From DATFRY01 sp035489015 (GTDB lineage: Bacteria > Myxococcota_A > Polyangia > Haliangiales > Haliangiaceae): a stretch of DNA of 64,000 nt. The notes beneath the pieces are model-generated. The model saw only the letters and a program-made list of their open reading frames with translations. It made no database searches and was not told the DNA's origin. The first letter of the stretch is position 1; each line of letters starts with the position of its first letter. The translations under genes were made by a program, and so were the position numbers. Below are positions 10,471-20,700 of this stretch, piece by piece. The stretch covers positions 1-64,000 of the forward strand of contig DATHKR010000172.1 in assembly GCA_035489015.1 (NCBI GenBank), in the 5' to 3' direction.

Positions 10471-13089
10471 CTACGAGCGAGAGCGACGCCGCGCCACCAG
10501 GAACAGAAGGAGGAGCAGCGCCGCGCCGTGATGGGCGCCGCGGCCGCCCACCGCGCAGCCCTCCTGCTCGTCGATCTGGTCGGGCTCGGTCGAGTTGGCC
10601 CCGAGCGGGTCGGCCGTGGTCCGGTCGAGATCCTCGCTCGGGCGTGTCGCGTCGGGCGCCGCGACGGCGAGGGGACCGCCCAGATCGACGGTGGGGAGGC
10701 CGTCGCCCATCTCGCCCGGCTGGTCGCCGCGGGGCTCGAGGTCTCCCTGGCCGAGCTGGCCCATCCAGTTGCCGCCCCAGCACTTGAGCGTGTCGTCGTC
10801 GAGCATCGTGCAGACGTGGTGGACGCCGACCGAGCCGGTCACCCAGGTGCGCCCGGTGCCGAGGTCGACCGCGGGGAGCGCGTCGCCCATCTCGCCCGGC
10901 TGGTCGCCCCGGTTGTCGTCGTTGGGGAGACCGAGGCCGAGCTGGCCGATCCAGTTGTAGCCCCAGCACTTGACGGAGTCATCGTCGAGCACGGCGCAGG
11001 TGTGGTTCTCGAAGCTGTCGATCGCCATGGCGGTGCGCCCGGTCCCCAGATTGACGGCGCCCAGATCGTCGCCCATCTGGCCGGGCTGGCCGCCGCGGTT
11101 CTGGGAGTGCCCGGCGCCGAGCTGGCCGGCCCAGTTGGTCCCCCAGCACTTGACCGAGGCGTCGTCCAGGAGCGCGCAGGTGTGGGCGTAGCCGCACGTG
11201 ACGGCCACCGCGGAGCGGCCCGTGCCCAGATCGATCGCCGGGAGCGCGTCGCCCATCTCGCCCGGCTGGTCGCCGCGGTCCTGCTGGTCGCCGAGGCCGA
11301 GCTGGCCTTGATCGTTCCGACCCCAGCACTTGAGGCTCCCGTCGTCGAGCACGGCGCAGGTGTGATTCGCGCCCGCCGCGATGGCGGTGGCGGTGCGGCC
11401 GGTGCCGAGCGCGATCGCAGGGAGGGCGTCGCCCATGTCCGCCGGGAAGTATCCGCGGACTGCCGTGTCGCCGAGGCCGAGCTCACCGGAGATGTTCCAT
11501 CCCCAGCACTTCACGGAGCCGTCGTAGAGCAGGACGCAGCTGGTCGTGCCGCCGACGGCGAGCGCCACCGCCGCGTGACCGGTGCCGAGATTGACCGTCG
11601 GCAGGGCATCGCCCATCTCGCCCGGCTGGTCCCCGTGGACCTTCAGCGAGCCGCCCAGCACCCCGTACAGCCCCGACCCCCAGCACTTGACGGTGCCGTT
11701 GTCGAGGATCACGCAGGTGTGAAAGTAGCCCTTGCCGAGGGCGACCGGCCGGCGACCGGTGCCGAGCTGCACGGCGGGCAGGTTTGCTCCCATCTCACCG
11801 GGCTCGTCGCCGCGGGTCAGCTGGTCGCCGAGGCCCGCCTGCCCCTGCCAGCTGGTCCCCCAGCACTTGAGCCGATCGTCGGCGAGGATCGCGCAGGTGC
11901 TCTCGTAGCCGGCCGCGATCCGGTCGCCGCTGGTGAAGTCCGGGGTGTCCTCGCAGTCGGGGAACTTGTCCTCCGGGTTGAGGTGGTAGGAGTCCTCGCC
12001 GGGGCCGCACCGGACGTTCTCCACCGCTCCGTCGAGGCTGGGGCCGATCGAGTCGTCGCCCTCGCCCGCGTCCATGGTGTCCCTGGCAGGGCCGCCCAGG
12101 AGCGAATCGGCTCCGGCGTCTCCCGTCATGATGTCAGCGCCGCCGTTGCCGATCAGGGTGTCGGCCCCGTCGCGACCGTAGAGCCGGTCGGGGCCACTGC
12201 CGCCGATCAGGACGTCGTCGCCGGTGCCTCCGTCGATGGTGAGCCCGATCGTCCAGGATCCGAAGTCGAGCGAATCGCTCGCCTTGCCGCCGGGGACGAC
12301 CTCGACGTCGGGCGTCAGGGTGTCCTCGCCGACGCCGGCGACCATGACGACGGCGGCCGTGCGGCGGGAATAGTCCACGGTGTCGCGGCCGTCCCCGCCG
12401 GTGATGGCGTCCGCTCCGCTGGCGGCCGGGCCCTCGTCGAAGGTGTCGTTGCCGGGTCCGCCGGAGAGGTCGTCGTCCCCCTCCCCTCCGGTGATCCGGT
12501 CATTCCCGGCTCCACCCTCGAGCGTATCGTTGCCCGCGCCGCCAGTCAGGCTGTCGTTGGAGGAGCCGGCGATCAAGGTGTCATTGCCGGCGCCGGTCCC
12601 GCCGTTCAGCGTGATCCGGCCGGGATAGGCCGCGCAATCGACCACGTCGTCTCCGGCCCCGCCGTCGATGGTCAGCGCCAGAGGCAGGCCGGAGGGAAAG
12701 GCGATGTCCTCGTCGGCGTCCCCGTCGCGATCGATCCCCGAGGCGCTGCATCGGATGGAGTCGTTGCCGGTGGTGCCGTCCACCCTGACGGTGTTGGTGC
12801 CGGCGCCCAGGTTCATCGAGACCGGGACCGAGGCGGGAACGGTCCGCGCGACGGTGACGCTGTCATTCCCCGCCACACCGACGACCTCGATGGTCGCGGC
12901 GGCGAAGCCGCAGCTCGCGCCGTTCACCTTGAGAATCCCGCTGGCCGCCACCGCGAGCGTGACCGACACGCCGCCGGTCGTCACCTCCGCCGCGCCGGCT
13001 CCTCGATCGAGGCACGTCTGTGCGACGGCGCTGCCGCTGCTCGCGATCGCCAGGCTTGCAACGACGACCCCGATGCCGATGACCTTCAC
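10471..13089 (-). CDS. Secreted surface protein with RTX-type repeats, seven RCC1 repeats and a MYXO-CTERM-like tail
   Basis: An 872-residue exported protein. A Sec signal peptide (VIGIGVVVASLAIA, ending near SAVAQ) is followed by a beta region. RTX/hemolysin-type calcium-binding repeats follow (about residues 150-375; GNDTLEGGAGNDRITGG-like). Then come seven RCC1 repeats (about 386-790), each with the core KCWG plus GQLGLGD, enough for one complete seven-bladed propeller. The tail has GCAVGG, a short hydrophobic helix and RRRSRS, resembling the MYXO-CTERM sorting signal. GTG 13089 is preferred (GAGG spaced 6 bp, signal peptide begins at once); an in-frame GTG at 13155 would add 22 residues. 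It may be a cell-surface adhesion or binding protein. It converges with the CULT gene (10-bp gap). Confidence 0.85.
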   Translation of the reverse strand: MKVIGIGVVVASLAIASSGSAVAQTCLDRGAGAAEVTTGGVSVTLAVAASGILKVNGASCGFAAATIEVVGVAGNDSVTVARTVPASVPVSMNLGAGTNTVRVDGTTGNDSIRCSASGIDRDGDADEDIAFPSGLPLALTIDGGAGDDVVDCAAYPGRITLNGGTGAGNDTLIAGSSNDSLTGGAGNDTLEGGAGNDRITGGEGDDDLSGGPGNDTFDEGPAASGADAITGGDGRDTVDYSRRTAAVVMVAGVGEDTLTPDVEVVPGGKASDSLDFGSWTIGLTIDGGTGDDVLIGGSGPDRLYGRDGADTLIGNGGADIMTGDAGADSLLGGPARDTMDAGEGDDSIGPSLDGAVENVRCGPGEDSYHLNPEDKFPDCEDTPDFTSGDRIAAGYESTCAILADDRLKCWGTSWQGQAGLGDQLTRGDEPGEMGANLPAVQLGTGRRPVALGKGYFHTCVILDNGTVKCWGSGLYGVLGGSLKVHGDQPGEMGDALPTVNLGTGHAAVALAVGGTTSCVLLYDGSVKCWGWNISGELGLGDTAVRGYFPADMGDALPAIALGTGRTATAIAAGANHTCAVLDDGSLKCWGRNDQGQLGLGDQQDRGDQPGEMGDALPAIDLGTGRSAVAVTCGYAHTCALLDDASVKCWGTNWAGQLGAGHSQNRGGQPGQMGDDLGAVNLGTGRTAMAIDSFENHTCAVLDDDSVKCWGYNWIGQLGLGLPNDDNRGDQPGEMGDALPAVDLGTGRTWVTGSVGVHHVCTMLDDDTLKCWGGNWMGQLGQGDLEPRGDQPGEMGDGLPTVDLGGPLAVAAPDATRPSEDLDRTTADPLGANSTEPDQIDEQEGCAVGGRGAHHGAALLLLLFLVARRRSRS

Positions 13090-13206
13090 GCTGGCCCTCT
13101 TCTCCGACGTGCGAGCAGCGCGGCGGGCGCCGGCATCGAACACATCGTTCGTCACTATAGGGCCGGTCGCGCGAGCGAGTCCATCGCGTTCGCGCGAGCC
13201 GTACGG

Positions 13207-15174
13207 TCACGACCCGGAGGCGTCACAGCTCGAGGCGGTGCCGCCGCCGATCAGCGCGCACGTGACGCAGCCGCCGATCGGCTGATCGCACGACACGGCG
13301 GGTGGGAAGCGGCACAGGGTGGACGCCGAGAGGTCCTGGCGGGTGCAGATCGTGCACTCGACCCCGTCGCCGTGCCGCGCGGTCACGCAGCGGCCGGGCG
13401 CCGGCAGGTCCTCCGGCCGCCCCTCCCACAGGTCGTCCTCGAGGTCTCCGTCGTACGGGCAGCGTCCGCTGGCGGATCCGTCGGCGAATCGACAGTCGAG
13501 GCAGCCGCTCGCCGAGCAGGTCGACGTGCCGGCGTAGTGGACCGCCGAACCGGCACCGCCGGATTCGCCCCACCAGGCGCTCGTGAACCGGAGCACGTCG
13601 CCGCCGCTCCAGCCGGCCACGGCGGTCCCGTCGCTCGCCAGGGACGTCGCGCAGTCGCGGGCCACGCGCCCCCGACCGTCGGTGCACTCGAGGCACCCAT
13701 CCACCGGCTGGCACGCGGCCACGAGGCACTCGGGCGCCGCCCCGCTGCCGGCCGGACAGCTCGAGCAGACCACTCCGTACTCGCGGACCTCGGAGTCGCA
13801 GTCGGCGGACTGGCTCTCGTCGCACTCGCTCCGGATCACGCCGCCGGCGTCGGTGCAGGTGGTGCAGACCTGGCCATCCACGCCGGTCGTCGTCTCGCAG
13901 TCGACCGGCGCGCACGCGGTGCTCGTCCGCCCCTCCGCGTCGGTGCACCGGGCGCAGCTCTTGCCGTCGTCGCGCTCCTCCCTCGTGCACGATGGCTCGG
14001 GCCCGGCCACGCCGCCGCGGAGGCGGTCATCCGCCGGCTCGACCTCGTGGTCCGGCGCGAGCGCGCAGCCCAGGACCGCGGCGAGGGACTGGTTGGCGAG
14101 CGCTGCCGCGTCGAGGAAGGACAGCCGCAGCGGGCGCTCCACGGGCACCTCACCCCGCCGGGCCCGACCGAGCGCGCCGAGGCTGCGATCGAGGACGAGG
14201 CAGATCGCGCCGCCACGGCGGCGGGCGTCGACGCTCGTCCGCGTGCAGCGCAGGACGCCGCGCTCGATGCGGCAGTCGTACAGCGCGCGCTCGTACGCCT
14301 CGCGCAGCGCGGTCAGCGACGGGCCGTCGAGGGCGGTCGCGTCGGCGGGTCCGTCGCCGGCGATCTGGTTCGCGGCCGGCTGGTCGACGGCGGGGCCGCC
14401 ACCAGCGGTCGACACGAAGCCTCCCTGAGGGTCCGTGCCGATGCGGACGAGATCGACGCCGACCCGTCGATCGAAGAGCAGACCGCCGGACCCGAGCGCG
14501 GTCGCGCGAACGCGCCCCGTCGCCCCGCTGGATCGATCGGCGTCGCGGCCGGATATCGCGATGGCGACGATCACGCCGACCAGAGCGAGGCCGAGCCAGA
14601 CCGTCCGGGGCAGCCCGGCCAGCCGCCGAGCGACGGCGATCGCGCGCTCCAGCCCCAGGGCTGGCAGCCAGAGGAGCCGGCGACCGGGAGGCCCCGCTGG
14701 CCGCTCCAGGTCGGCGCGGAGCAGCTCGAGCGCGCGCGACTGTCGCCACCTGACCGTCCCCGCCGGGACCCCTTCGGCCCGCGCGATCTCCGCGCACGAC
14801 AGGCCGTCGACGAAGCGGTGGAGCACGGTCGAGCGGAACGGCTCCGGCAGGCGCTCCACGCAGCTCCCGAGGCGAGCGCGGTCGACCCCGTAGGCCAGCA
14901 GCGGATCCGGCTCGGCTGCCGGGGGCTCGCCGCGCTGGTAGCGATCCTCGCGCTGGAACCGGCGGACCCCGCCGCGCACCTCGCCCCAGGCCAGGTTGCG
15001 CATGATGGCGCGCAGCCACGGCCGCATCTCCCCGTCGGGAGCCGGCTTGCCGAGCGCGGTGACGCAGGTGTCCTGCGCCAGGTCGTCCGCGGACCCAGAT
15101 GACCGGGCCAACCGCCGGGCCAGCCGGCGGAGCCACCGGTGATCGGACGCGAGGATCTCGGCTGGTCGCGGCAT
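13207..15174 (-). CDS. ECF sigma factor fused to a membrane helix and Cys-rich extracytoplasmic domain
   Basis: A 655-residue protein. Residues 10-75 are an ECF sigma region 2 (ADDLAQDTCVTAL, then MRPWLRAIMRNLAW) and residues 103-155 are region 4 (LPEPFRSTVLHRF, helix-turn-helix SCAEIARAEGVPAGTV). A single transmembrane helix (about 191-208) leads to a long extracytoplasmic part. Its last 225 residues are rich in cysteines, often as CxxC. This C-terminal domain is clearly homologous to the lipoprotein encoded immediately upstream (15273-16073). Such a protein could sense an envelope signal and act on transcription itself, or after proteolysis. Start ATG 15174 puts sigma region 2 at the N-terminus; ATG 15207 is an alternative. 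Neither has a strong ribosome binding site. Confidence 0.85.
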   Translation of the reverse strand: MPRPAEILASDHRWLRRLARRLARSSGSADDLAQDTCVTALGKPAPDGEMRPWLRAIMRNLAWGEVRGGVRRFQREDRYQRGEPPAAEPDPLLAYGVDRARLGSCVERLPEPFRSTVLHRFVDGLSCAEIARAEGVPAGTVRWRQSRALELLRADLERPAGPPGRRLLWLPALGLERAIAVARRLAGLPRTVWLGLALVGVIVAIAISGRDADRSSGATGRVRATALGSGGLLFDRRVGVDLVRIGTDPQGGFVSTAGGGPAVDQPAANQIAGDGPADATALDGPSLTALREAYERALYDCRIERGVLRCTRTSVDARRRGGAICLVLDRSLGALGRARRGEVPVERPLRLSFLDAAALANQSLAAVLGCALAPDHEVEPADDRLRGGVAGPEPSCTREERDDGKSCARCTDAEGRTSTACAPVDCETTTGVDGQVCTTCTDAGGVIRSECDESQSADCDSEVREYGVVCSSCPAGSGAAPECLVAACQPVDGCLECTDGRGRVARDCATSLASDGTAVAGWSGGDVLRFTSAWWGESGGAGSAVHYAGTSTCSASGCLDCRFADGSASGRCPYDGDLEDDLWEGRPEDLPAPGRCVTARHGDGVECTICTRQDLSASTLCRFPPAVSCDQPIGGCVTCALIGGGTASSCDASGS

Positions 15175-15272
15175 CCGCCCGTCCAGCGTAGTGCCGCCGC
15201 CGGGCATTGTGTTGGCGACAATCGCGGGCACCGCGTCGCGGCGGGCCCCGAGCCGATCGCGACCTCGGCCGA

Positions 15273-16073
15273 TCAGTCGACCGGCGGGTCGCAGACCAGC
15301 GCCTCGCCCCCGCTCACCAGGTCGCAGCCGATGCAGAGCCCGTGCTCGCAATCGGTGTAGTCGCAGGTGGACTCCGCGAAACGACAGGAGATCGTGGCGC
15401 TCAGGTCCTCGCGCGTGCAGGTCGAGCACTCGACGAGGCCGTCCTGCACGGTCTCGGTCACGCACTGGCCCGGCTCCGGCAGGCCGTCCGGGCGCCCCGC
15501 GAGGATGTCGAGCTCCGGCAGATCGTCGCTGCACACCCCGGAGCTGGATCCGTCCTGGTATGTGCACGTGATGCAGCCGTCCTCCGTCACGCAGGTGTCG
15601 TAGCCCGGGTAGTGACAGGCGCTGGTCGTCCCCGCCTCGTAGCCGTAGCCGACCCCGCACGAGTGAAGGAAGTCGCCGCCGCCGAGCCCGATGCTCGCGG
15701 AGAAGGCCGACCACGCGGTGCTGCAGTCGGTCGCGATGCGCCCGCGCGGGTCCATGCACTGGAGGAGCGTGGCCTCCTCGCCCGCGTCGGTGGTGCAGGA
15801 GTCCATCGGCGCGCAGCTGGCCACCAGGCACTCGGGCTCCGCGTCGCCCGGGCAGGTCGTGCACACCAGGCCGAACCCGGCGTAGACCGACACACACTCC
15901 TCGTCGTGCGAGTCGCCGTCGCCATCGAAGGGGGCCCCCTGCTCCAGCGCCTGCTCGCCCGCGCCGTCCGCAGCGCAGCCCGTCCCCGCGGTCGCCAGCG
16001 CCAGCCCGCCGAGGAGGATCAGGAGGTCGCGCCCCGCCGCGCGCCGCCCGGTCGGGAAGAACGTCTCGTTCAT
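15273..16073 (-). CDS. Cysteine-rich lipoprotein paralogous to the sigma-factor ectodomain
   Basis: A 266-residue lipoprotein with a hydrophobic signal (LLILLGGLALATAGTGC) and about two dozen cysteines. Its whole mature part aligns with the C-terminal domain of the downstream ECF sigma protein. Shared landmarks in the same order are: CxxCP, ECLVA(S/A)C, RGR(I/V)A(T/R)DC, the LP(E/A)PG(Q/R)CVT segment, a CTR(E/Q)DLSA(T/S) motif, and a final C-xx-C near G(C/G)V-like residues. ATG 16073 has GGAG spaced 8 bp upstream. Function is unknown; because of the homology and adjacency it may compete for, or present, the same ligand as the sigma ectodomain. Confidence 0.82.
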   Translation of the reverse strand: MNETFFPTGRRAAGRDLLILLGGLALATAGTGCAADGAGEQALEQGAPFDGDGDSHDEECVSVYAGFGLVCTTCPGDAEPECLVASCAPMDSCTTDAGEEATLLQCMDPRGRIATDCSTAWSAFSASIGLGGGDFLHSCGVGYGYEAGTTSACHYPGYDTCVTEDGCITCTYQDGSSSGVCSDDLPELDILAGRPDGLPEPGQCVTETVQDGLVECSTCTREDLSATISCRFAESTCDYTDCEHGLCIGCDLVSGGEALVCDPPVD

Positions 16074-16191
16074 GGTTCGCTCCAGGTGCAGGGCCGCGAG
16101 GAAGGTCGCCGCGCGAAGGGGCCCGGCCCGCGCTCGGCTCTCTTCCCTCTGCCGCGACGCGCCGGATCGTTGGCGAGAGCTCGGCGCTGAT

Positions 16192-17460
16192 TCAGCCGGA
16201 CAGCTCGGCCAGGAGCGAGAGCAGGCGATCGACCTCGTCGGCGGTGTTGTAGTGGAGGAGGCCGGCTCGGACCATCCCGTCGGGCTCACGGCCGAGGGCG
16301 AGGGATACGTCGATCGCGTAGTAGTGGCCGTTCCAGACGAAGACGCCGCGGTCGCCGAGGTGCGCGGCGACCTCGGCGGGGGAGCGGCTCGCGTGGGTGA
16401 AGGAGACCGTCGGGGCGCGCTCGGACGCGCGATCGGGATCGGCGATGCCCCACACGCGGAGGGCGGGTAGCCGGGCGAGGCCATCGAGGAGGCGGCGGCA
16501 GAGGGCCTGCTCGTGGCGCTGGATCCGCTGGTAGGCGGCGAGCAGCGCGGCGCGGCGATCGAGGGCTCGGTCGGGGGCGGCGCCTGCGCCGGCGGCTCGG
16601 CCGAGGTCGGCCAGGTAGTCGACTGCCTCGGTGGTCCCCGCGATGCCCTCGTGGTTGAGGGTGCCGATCATCCATCGATACGGCAGCTCGTCGCCAGCCG
16701 CTCGCACCTGGTAGACCGGCAGGCGCCGGAGGGACTCGGGGCGGGCCCACAGGACGCCGACGTGCGGGCCGAAGAACTTGTAGGCCGAGCAGACGGTGTA
16801 GTCGCAGCCCCACGCGGCCACGTCGATCGGGCGGTGCGGCGCGCAGTGAACCGCGTCGACCACCACCTCGGCGCCGACCGCGTGGGCCAGGCGCGCGACC
16901 TCGGCCACCGGCGGCATCGTCCCGGTCGCGTTCGACGCGGCGGTGACCGCGACCAGGCGGGTGCGCGGGCCGATCGCCGCGGCCATGTCGTCCATGTCGA
17001 GCGTGGTGTCGGCGCGAAAGCCGACCGAGCGCACCGCAACGCCGGCGTCGCGCGCGGCCAGCACCCACGGCGTCACGTTGGCGTCGTGGTCGAGCCGGGT
17101 CACCACGACCTCGTCGCCGGCCCGCCAGCCGCGCGCCATGGCGCGGCTCAGCGCGAAGACGAGCGTCGTGGCGTTGGGGCCGAACACGATGCCGTCGGGG
17201 TCGTCGGCGCCGACGAAGTCGGCCATCGCGCGGCGCGCGTCGGCCAGGATCCGGTCGGCCTCGCGCGAGGTGGCAAAGGCGCCCCCGGTGTTGGCGTTGT
17301 GGTCGCGCAGGGCGCGCGCCACCGCCTGGATGACCCGCTCCGGCACCTGACTGCCAGCCGGACCGTCGAGGTAGACCACCGGTTGCCCGCCCTCGCGCCG
17401 CGCCAGGGCCGGAAACTGGGCCCGCACCGCGGCGACGTCGAGGTCGAGCGCCGGGCTCAC
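16192..17460 (-). CDS. Class V aminotransferase / cysteine desulfurase-like protein (VC1184 subfamily)
   Basis: A 422-residue PLP-dependent fold-type I enzyme. It has the subfamily start QPVVYLDGPAGSQVP, then NANTGGAF, FGPNATTL, the DHDANV segment, and the Schiff-base lysine in CSAYKFFGPHVG. This matches the cysteine desulfurase-like VC1184 group, whose substrate is not established; it may not serve Fe-S assembly, as no isc/suf genes are near. GTG 17460 overlaps the stop of the acyl-CoA-binding protein gene (GTGA), so the two are translationally coupled. The open frame extending to 17748 is a shadow of that gene. Confidence 0.87.
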   Translation of the reverse strand: MSPALDLDVAAVRAQFPALARREGGQPVVYLDGPAGSQVPERVIQAVARALRDHNANTGGAFATSREADRILADARRAMADFVGADDPDGIVFGPNATTLVFALSRAMARGWRAGDEVVVTRLDHDANVTPWVLAARDAGVAVRSVGFRADTTLDMDDMAAAIGPRTRLVAVTAASNATGTMPPVAEVARLAHAVGAEVVVDAVHCAPHRPIDVAAWGCDYTVCSAYKFFGPHVGVLWARPESLRRLPVYQVRAAGDELPYRWMIGTLNHEGIAGTTEAVDYLADLGRAAGAGAAPDRALDRRAALLAAYQRIQRHEQALCRRLLDGLARLPALRVWGIADPDRASERAPTVSFTHASRSPAEVAAHLGDRGVFVWNGHYYAIDVSLALGREPDGMVRAGLLHYNTADEVDRLLSLLAELSG

Positions 17461-17705
17461 AGCTTGCCCGCCGCCGCGATGTACGCGTTCATGGCCGCGT
17501 CGCGGGTCATCCCCTTGCGCGTCGCCCACGCGTCGTACTTGGCGCGCCCCTTGAAATCTGTGAACCCGGGCCGCGCGCCGGACACATCCCCGGCGGTGGC
17601 CTGCTTGTAGAGGCCGTACAGGTCGAGCAGGACCTGGCTGGGCGGCGCGACCGCCAGCCCGTTCACCCGCCCCACCGCCGCTTCGAAGTCGTCCGCCAGG
17701 CTCAT
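17457..17705 (-). CDS. Acyl-CoA-binding protein
   Basis: An 82-residue protein matching the acyl-CoA-binding protein family along its full length. It shows LYGLYKQATAGDV, the RPGF segment, FKGRAKYDAW, and KGM followed by AMNAYI. It would bind long-chain acyl-CoA esters in the cytoplasm. Such proteins are widespread in eukaryotes and found in a limited set of bacteria, including Myxococcota. It is the first gene of a two-gene unit with the aminotransferase. Confidence 0.93.
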   Translation of the reverse strand: MSLADDFEAAVGRVNGLAVAPPSQVLLDLYGLYKQATAGDVSGARPGFTDFKGRAKYDAWATRKGMTRDAAMNAYIAAAGKL

Positions 17706-17778
17706 CGGCCGCGACCATAGCGCACGTCGCGCGGAAAAAGCCCGGCAACCCCGTGTCTACGAGACAGGAGGATCATGA

Positions 17779-20700
17779 ATGCCTGCTCGAGCGCGAACGC
17801 GAACCCGTGACGTACACCCACCGAGGCGAAACCGAACCGGCTCGCTCGTGGCCGGACTGTTCGCGAGCGCGGCGCTCGGCGCCGGCTGTGCCGACCAGGC
17901 GGAGACCGCTCGCGAGACCGAGCACGCGGTCATCGGCGAGTGCACCCGCGACGAGGCGGTCCTGCGCGGCGAGCTCATCGAGTGCTCCGCCGACGTCCAG
18001 TGCCCGTGCGGCTCCTTCTGCGACACCGCCGACCACGTGTGTCGCTTCGAGTGCATGGTGCCGCCGGCCGATCCGTCGGAGAGCTGCACGACCGGCACCC
18101 AGTGCGACGACACCGGTCGCTGCGTCGCCCCGGGCGGGCCGGCCAGCCTGGCCGCGGTGCTTTCGTCCAACCCGACCGCCATCCGCACGGTGGCGGGCGG
18201 GGCCAGCTCGACCCTGCAGGTGCGCCTGACCGCGTTCTTCGCCGCCGCGCTGCCCGCAGCCCAGGCGACCGAGGTCCGCGCGATCGGCCAGGACGGCGCC
18301 GAGGTCTCGTGCAACGCGTCCGTCTTCGCTCACGAGTGCACGCTGACCGGGTGGACCTTCGCGTTCGACGGCGCGAAGTTCAACGCCGCGAAGACGCTCT
18401 GGGTCCGGACGGTGGCAGGGACGCCAGGCGGCAGCGGCCAGGTCGAGCTCCGGGTCGAGGCCGCCTCCACGCAGATCGTGGTGCCGGCCGGCGCCGGCGA
18501 TGGCGGGCCGACCGAGAAGGGGCGCTTCGGCGGCAAGGCGATCTCCGACGGCATGCCGGGCGGCGTCGACGTGACCGCGGTGTCTCACAACCGGTTCCTG
18601 GTGGTGCGGGATCCCAGCCGGATCGTGGCGCCCGATGGCACCCTCGTGCTCGATCTGGCGTTCGACGGCTCGAGCCCGATCAGCTCGCGGAGCCTCGTCT
18701 GGCTGACCGCGCCGGGCGCCACCGACGATGACCAGGCCATCCATGGCCAGTACCACGCCGACCCCGCCACGTTCGATCCGGCGACCGGCGCGCTGCAGGT
18801 GCCGCTCACCATCGTCCTGCCCAGCCACAAGGAGAACTGGACGCTGGAGCTCTCGCGTCAGGGCGACGAGGAGGACGAGTGCCAGAAGGACACGGACTGC
18901 GGGGACGACGAGCTCTGCCCCGATGAGCTCAACCAGTGCATCCCCAGCGCCGCGTGGAACACGACCCCCGGTCCGGTCGTCAACAAGCTCGACGACCTCC
19001 GCTCGCTGGCCTGGTGGAACGCGCTCGACGACCAGCTCGGTCTCGGCGACGTCCCGACCGGGCTCGCCAAGCCGGCCTTCGCCACGACCGGCGCGGATCT
19101 GATCGAGACGCTGCTCTGCACGCTCAGCGAGACCGACGCCGACGCCGGCCGCCTCGGCGTCGCGCAGCTCAAGTTCGGCGCCGCCGCGCCCTCGCGCTCT
19201 GGCGACCTGGGCTGCGTCCAGGGGACTCCGCCCGGGCAGATCCTCACGCCGGGCGCGGTCGGCCTGGTCACTCGCGCCGACCGCAAGGGAGACGCGGTGT
19301 CGCTGTCGCTGCTGCAGACCTGTCTGCAAGACCTGGCCCGGCCGGTGACCGACATCTTCAGCATCAACTTCAACATCAACACCGGCGACTGCGTCAATCT
19401 CGCGCGCTTCGTGCCGGCCCTGCGCCTGCTCGCCACCGGTGAGCTCGGCAAGCGCACCAAGGCCGATCGAGACGGGCGCGGGCGCGGCCTGTTCACCCGC
19501 CTGGTCCAGCAGTGGTCGTCGCTGCAGGGCTTCCTGGCCTCGACCGGCCTGTCGGATCGCGAGTACGACGACGCGATCGCCGCCACGCCGTCCGAGGGGC
19601 GGAGCGAGCTCCTGACCCTGCTCGACGCGCTGGACGCCGGCTGGGCGGCGCTGCTCGACCAGCGCATCGCGCCGATGTTCCCGGCCGCGAGCGCGTGGGC
19701 GCCGACCACGCCGACCGACGCGGCCCGCGACTACCGCCTGCTCAAGCGCCCGCTGGTGTACTGGACGTTCAACGGGGCCGGCGGCAACTTCGACATCGTC
19801 AACAACGTGCCGCTCGGCATCCCGTCGCGCCCGTGCGACCTGACCGGCCTGTGTCCGATCCCGGACTGGTGCAAGATCCTGCCGAGCCGCAACTCGATCC
19901 TGCTGGCGTGGAACTGCCGCGGCTTCCAGGCGTTCCTGCCGGCCGCGCCGGCGCCGAGCGTCGCCGGCGACGACAACATCAGCGTGGTGTTCAACGTCGA
20001 TCCACTCGACGAGGAGTTCCCGCCCTACGGCGGCGGCACCATCCTCGCCATGCAGAAGCTGGCGGTCATCGTCACGTACGCCACCGGCGTGGAGACCCTC
20101 CTGGTCCTGCACCCGACCGGCCCCGGCACCCGCGAGGCGATCTCCTTCACCGAGATGGGCGGGCTCGGCCACTGGACCGGCGGCACCACCGGCGGCGACG
20201 GCCCGCCGGCCGGATCGTCGGTGGCGCTGGTCCGCGACGCGGCCAGCAAGACCTACACGCTCTACACCTGGAAGACCGGCTGGGCGCCCGATCTCCACGC
20301 GATCACCAGGCCGTACGCCCAGCCGGTCAGCGGCGTGCTCGACTCGATCGCGCCGAACAAGCTCCTGGTCGGGGCCGGGCCGCAGTACCCGACGCCGGCC
20401 AGCTGGTGGCCCCAGTACAACAGGTCGTACGGGGCCAAGATCGACGACGTGGCGATCTACGACTCGGTCCTCAGCAAGCGCGACTTCCTCCGCTTCGCCG
20501 TGGCCCGCGGCTACGCCGAGGAGCGCCGCGACCTGTATCCAATCCCGGCCATGTCGCTCATCGACCACGGCACCCAGGAGATGACCGTTCCGGTCGGCGC
20601 CGCGCTGCTCGAGGCCGAGGCCTCGACGCTCGATGTGGTGGCCCGCCTGGCCGACCACATGAAGTACGAGGCGCAGACCGCGTGCGAGGTGGACGACCTG

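Noticed and set aside
10457..10474. Small 6-bp stem (GTAGCC/GGCTAC) between convergent CULT and RCC1 genes as a terminator
   Set aside because: The stem consists mainly of the two facing TAG stop codons and has no U-tract; too weak to call.
13156..13206. Long joint frame linking the sigma factor upstream to 15897
   Set aside because: The part above 15207 lies over the lipoprotein gene in another frame and lacks motifs; sigma region 2 begins just after 15174.
17775..17811. Short open frame starting at ATG 17775, ahead of the giant lipoprotein
   Set aside because: Only 11 codons, and AGGAGG is too close to it; spacing favours ATG 17779.
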